Shown one piece after another: positions 63,664 through 64,000 of a DNA stretch of 64,000 nt. Both the position numbers and the translations under genes were made by a program. The notes under the pieces were generated by a model. The model saw only the letters and a list, made by a program, of their open reading frames with translations, did no database searches and had not been told where the DNA came from. How positions within the stretch are numbered: the stretch's first letter is position 1; every line of letters starts with the position of its first letter. The stretch comes from Myxococcota bacterium (GTDB lineage Bacteria > Myxococcota_C > UBA6777): positions 1 to 64,000 of the forward strand of contig JAKLKB010000020.1 of the NCBI GenBank assembly GCA_023150835.1, read 5' to 3'.

Positions 63664-64000
63664 CCCTTCTCTCCACCCGCACTTCCTCCTCCCTTTTTGC
63701 TCTCTTTCCCCTCCTCAACAGAATGCTTGACAGCACACCTGCTCTGTCTATACTCTCATCCAACAAAAACAATGCCCCCCCCACGGTGGGCCTCTTGCTT
63801 TTTTGTTGAAGCAACGAGATCCTTGATTACGACACATCCACTCCAATCCATCGAAGGAACGGAGTTGACGAATACGGTTGACCAAGTTCCCCTGCCCGGT
63901 GCGTGATTGATGCAGAGAGTTTCGAACCAATGTGTAGAAAAAAGGGAGCGCAAGTTGGTTGAGAAGATGACACCACACGAAAGTGTTGGATGACGCCGAG
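63664..64000. other. Intergenic end of window with polypyrimidine tract
   Basis: The bases after the giant TPR stop (about 63664-63716) are almost all pyrimidine. A promoter and a short CCCAC/GTGGG hairpin (about 63779-63790) with a T6 run shortly after follow. No gene is supported before the window ends. Confidence 0.6.
63727..63754 (+). promoter_or_regulatory. Strong sigma-70-type promoter candidate
   Basis: Perfect TTGACA (63727-63732), a 16-base spacer and TATACT (63749-63754) form the best -35/-10 pair in the window. Transcription would run rightward from about 63761. A hairpin and T run at about 63779-63806 lie just downstream, so an attenuated leader is possible. Confidence 0.55.

Overview
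The window looks like chromosome from a myxobacterium-like bacterium (Myxococcota or a neighbouring 'deltaproteobacterial' lineage). This is judged from gene families, not from a search. The signs are secreted Cys-rich lipoproteins with MopE-type DDDCDG repeats, FHA-domain signalling proteins including an FHA sigma-54 activator, a Ser/Thr kinase with a PEGA tail, paired MCE proteins in an Mla-type operon, and very large TPR proteins. TTG and GTG starts behind good ribosome binding sites are common.

Layout. 1-10.5 kb: an EF-hand/coiled-coil protein, then a leftward run of a dual-FHA membrane TPR protein, an RseP-like site-2 protease with four PDZ-like segments, an L,D-transpeptidase, a secreted protein, an anti-sigma protein and an ECF sigma factor (envelope stress and cell-wall theme). 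10.8-15.5 kb: rightward dual-FHA sigma-54 activator and a BamA-type Omp85 protein. 15.5-23.7 kb: leftward nuclease, zinc-ribbon protein and a kinase/TPR/MopE-like/Cys-rich operon. 24-31 kb: a membrane spermidine-synthase-like protein, a graspetide locus and a Cys-rich LAS-type metallopeptidase lipoprotein, then tRNA-Gly. 31.7-36.9 kb: ATP-citrate lyase (aclB, aclA) and an unusual isocitrate-dehydrogenase-like enzyme. 37-47.8 kb: leftward Mla/MCE lipid-transport operon with envelope proteins around it. 48-63.7 kb: CHASE2 pseudo-cyclase, Cys-rich lipoprotein, TPR lipoprotein and a 3714-residue TPR protein.

The most striking system is at 26828-29103. A 409-residue precursor carries the microviridin-type leader motif PFFERFLE and 13 tandem cores of the form T-x-x-Y-P-S-D-x-E. 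It is followed after 47 bases by one MvdD-type ATP-grasp ligase. The cores match the microviridin/marinostatin serine-protease-inhibitor scaffold. They come in three sequence classes that differ at the expected protease-contact residues, so one gene seems to encode a string of bicyclic ester-linked protease inhibitors of mixed specificity.

A second genome-level feature is a family of small TA-flanked palindromic elements (47-150, 7824-7946, 18120-18314, 30933-31045, 36892-37005, 38925-39037). Four of them directly abut stop codons. Short tandem duplications also lie over three gene ends.
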